Assembly (NCBI GenBank): GCA_002455915.1
Contig: DKLU01000384.1
Location: 1-8,234 of the forward strand
Direction of reading: 5' to 3'
Source of the DNA: Chryseobacterium sp. UBA6632
GTDB taxonomy: Bacteria; Bacteroidota; Bacteroidia; Flavobacteriales; Weeksellaceae
Length of the DNA stretch: 8,234 nucleotides
Below are positions 6,880-8,234 of this stretch, piece by piece (position 1 is the first letter of the stretch; each line of letters begins with the position of its first letter). The notes under the pieces were generated by a model. The model searched no databases. It was not told where the DNA came from and was given only the letters and a program-made list of their open reading frames with translations. The translations under genes were made by a program, and so were the position numbers.

Positions 6880-8118
6880 ATGAACGAACAAGATACAGAA
6901 AACAGATTTGAATTCCTGAAGGGCGATAAAGTACTTTGGATGGTCATTCTTGTGATCTCCATTTTCTCTATTTTCCCTGTTTATTCTGCAAGTTCGAATC
7001 TGGAATATATCGTGAATAACGGGACCACAACAGGTCACGTTATCAAGCATATGTTCTTCGTAGTCTTAGGTTTGGGAATCATGAGAATAGTAGGAATGGT
7101 GAAATACGAATACATCGGAAAGCTCAGCAGTATTTTGCTCGGCTTAATGATCGTCTTATTGGTAGTCACCATGTTTACCGGGCAAACTATTGATGGAGCG
7201 AGTGCTTCCCGATGGTTAAAAATTCCGGGAACGCCAATTTCTTTCCAGCCGTCGTCGTTCGCTTTTTTAATGTTGATTATTTATCTCTGTAGATATTTAA
7301 CTAAAAAGATAACCAGAGAACGGCTTCCGATTGAGAACATTATGTACATTTTCGGACCTATTTTATTGGTTTTCGTTTTGGTTGCAAAAGATAACGGTTC
7401 TACGGCATTAATGATCTTAATGGTTTCCGTAGTTGTTTTGGTTATAGGCCAATTGCACTGGAAATATATTGCAGGATTCATTTCTGCATCATTCGTGGCG
7501 ATTGTTTTCTTTTTATTGATTGCTTTAAATACCAATATGATCGGCGGAAACCGTGTTCACACATGGATGAGTCGTATCGAAACATTTACATCAAGCAAAG
7601 CAAAAACAACCGATGTAGATGATGAAAGTGTAAAAGCTAAAAACTATCAGGTAATGCAGGCGAAAGCAGCCATCGTTCACGGTGGAATTACCGGAATGGG
7701 ACCAGGGAAAAGTGCTTTAAAGCAAATGCTTCCACAGTCTGCCTCCGACTTTATTTTCGCGGTAATTGTAGAAGAATATGGCGTAATTGGCGCTGTTTTC
7801 CTGATCAGTTTATATTTAATCATGATGATTCGTATCGTAATGATAGCCAGCAAGATGCCCGCTTTTTTCGGTTCATTGCTCGTTCTCAGTCTCGGTGTGA
7901 TGATTTTCATACAACTCTCTGTAAATATTGCAGTTGCAGTCAATTTAATTCCTGTTACAGGGCAACCGCTGCCACTGATAAGTTACGGAGGTACCTCAAT
8001 GCTGGTAACATATTTGCAGTTAGGAATTATCCTGAATATCAGCTCCAGAATTCAGATTTACGATGAAGAAGGAATGGGCAAAAAACAAAGCATTGCCGAA
8101 ATAAACGACATTGCTTAA
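6880..8118 (+). CDS. ftsW: Septal peptidoglycan polymerase FtsW (SEDS family)
   Basis: A 412-residue polytopic SEDS glycosyltransferase that polymerises lipid II at the division site with FtsI. About ten membrane segments are visible, the first at about 19-36. RWLKIPG at 111-117 leads into FQPSS at 122-126. KDNGSTA at 170-176 replaces the more familiar PDLGTA-type motif. YQ at 256-257 and HGGITGMGPGKS at 267-278 precede the key acidic residue D290 in SDFIFAVIVEEYG, which matches the catalytic aspartate of SEDS enzymes. LIPVTGQPLPLISYGGTS at 356-373 is the hallmark C-terminal motif. It starts eight bases after murD, so the two are probably translated from one message. Dcw context with ftsI and mur genes favours FtsW over RodA. 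QPSS in place of QPSE looks like lineage variation. Confidence 0.94.
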   Translation: MNEQDTENRFEFLKGDKVLWMVILVISIFSIFPVYSASSNLEYIVNNGTTTGHVIKHMFFVVLGLGIMRIVGMVKYEYIGKLSSILLGLMIVLLVVTMFTGQTIDGASASRWLKIPGTPISFQPSSFAFLMLIIYLCRYLTKKITRERLPIENIMYIFGPILLVFVLVAKDNGSTALMILMVSVVVLVIGQLHWKYIAGFISASFVAIVFFLLIALNTNMIGGNRVHTWMSRIETFTSSKAKTTDVDDESVKAKNYQVMQAKAAIVHGGITGMGPGKSALKQMLPQSASDFIFAVIVEEYGVIGAVFLISLYLIMMIRIVMIASKMPAFFGSLLVLSLGVMIFIQLSVNIAVAVNLIPVTGQPLPLISYGGTSMLVTYLQLGIILNISSRIQIYDEEGMGKKQSIAEINDIA

Positions 8119-8134
8119 AATAAAAAAATATGGA

Positions 8135-8184
8135 GGCCCGAAGGGACGACTTAAATCAGGATAGGATGAAAATCCTATCAAATA
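8135..8184 (+). repeat. GAA-loop tandem hairpin element, copy 2
   Basis: Gap-free match to 2520-2569. Stem 1 (8135-8139/8143-8147) keeps the GAA loop but has a G-A mismatch at 8136/8146. Stem 2 (8160-8167/8172-8179) has eight pairs and a GAAA loop identical to copy 1. The element lies 16 bases after the ftsW stop, much as copy 1 lies seven bases after the ftsI stop. Confidence 0.7.
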
Positions 8185-8191
8185 AAATAGA

Positions 8192-8208
8192 ATCAATTTT
8201 AAATTGAT
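8192..8208 (+). promoter_or_regulatory. Perfect AT-rich palindrome just before the presumed murG start
   Basis: ATCAATTT at 8192-8199 is the exact inverse complement of 8201-8208, with a single central T. As RNA it would form seven pairs with a 3-base loop. It ends six bases before the ATG at 8215, where it could affect ribosome access, or it could be an operator-like site. No T tract follows, so a terminator is unlikely. Confidence 0.35.
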
Positions 8209-8214
8209 ATAAAA

Positions 8215-8234
8215 ATGAACAAAAAACTAAAAGT
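8215..8234 (+). CDS. murG: 5' end of the next gene, probably murG
   Basis: An ATG at 8215 opens a frame reading MNKKLK before the window ends, with no stop. A short basic N-terminus before a glycine-rich strand is what a flavobacterial MurG (UDP-GlcNAc:lipid I transferase) would show, and murG follows ftsW in most dcw clusters. Only six full codons are visible, so the identity comes from gene order alone. Confidence 0.55.

Noticed and set aside
7243..7257. FtsW inactivated because the QPSE glutamate is missing
   Set aside because: The catalytic aspartate, C-terminal motif, length and frame are intact, so this is a variant and not a pseudogene.

Overview
The window is an internal stretch of a dcw (division and cell wall) cluster from a Bacteroidota bacterium, most likely a Flavobacteriia of the Chryseobacterium/Weeksellaceae type. 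The reasons are the AT-rich composition, near-absence of usable Shine-Dalgarno sequences, the Bacteroidota form of FtsL, a class B PBP of about 660 residues with a C-terminal PASTA-like domain, an MraY longer than the proteobacterial enzyme, and intergenic repeats of a kind I associate from memory with Chryseobacterium-like genomes. The genus is an inference.

Layout, all genes on the + strand: a 169-base non-coding leader with two repeat-like elements; ftsL (GTG start, 170-538); ftsI/PBP (522-2513, overlapping ftsL by 17 bases); a 161-base gap of GAA-loop hairpins; murE (2675-4135); an 83-base AT-rich gap with 7-base periodicity; mraY (4219-5460); a 73-base gap with a second heptad array that folds back on itself; murD (5534-6871); an 8-base gap; ftsW (6880-8118); a 96-base gap with a second copy of the GAA-loop hairpin element; and the first codons of a gene at 8215 that is probably murG. 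No gap other than the leader approaches 300 bases, and no tRNA, rRNA, CRISPR array, transposase or clear terminator is visible.

The genes work together. MurD and MurE add D-Glu and (by the DNPR motif) meso-diaminopimelate to the UDP-MurNAc peptide. MraY transfers the finished pentapeptide precursor to undecaprenyl phosphate to give lipid I, and the expected MurG would make lipid II. FtsW polymerises lipid II at the septum, FtsI cross-links the strands, and FtsL is the small bitopic scaffold/activator of the FtsW-FtsI pair. All six complete genes look intact, with their key catalytic residues.

The coding content is ordinary. What deserves attention is the DNA between the genes. Almost every gap has its own structured element. 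Two distant gaps share one element, and the copies show compensatory base-pair changes. Two other gaps hold 7-base-periodic arrays that each fold, in one register, into a hairpin of about 50 bases. The 3' end of murD, including its stop codon, is itself made of a 7-base repeat.
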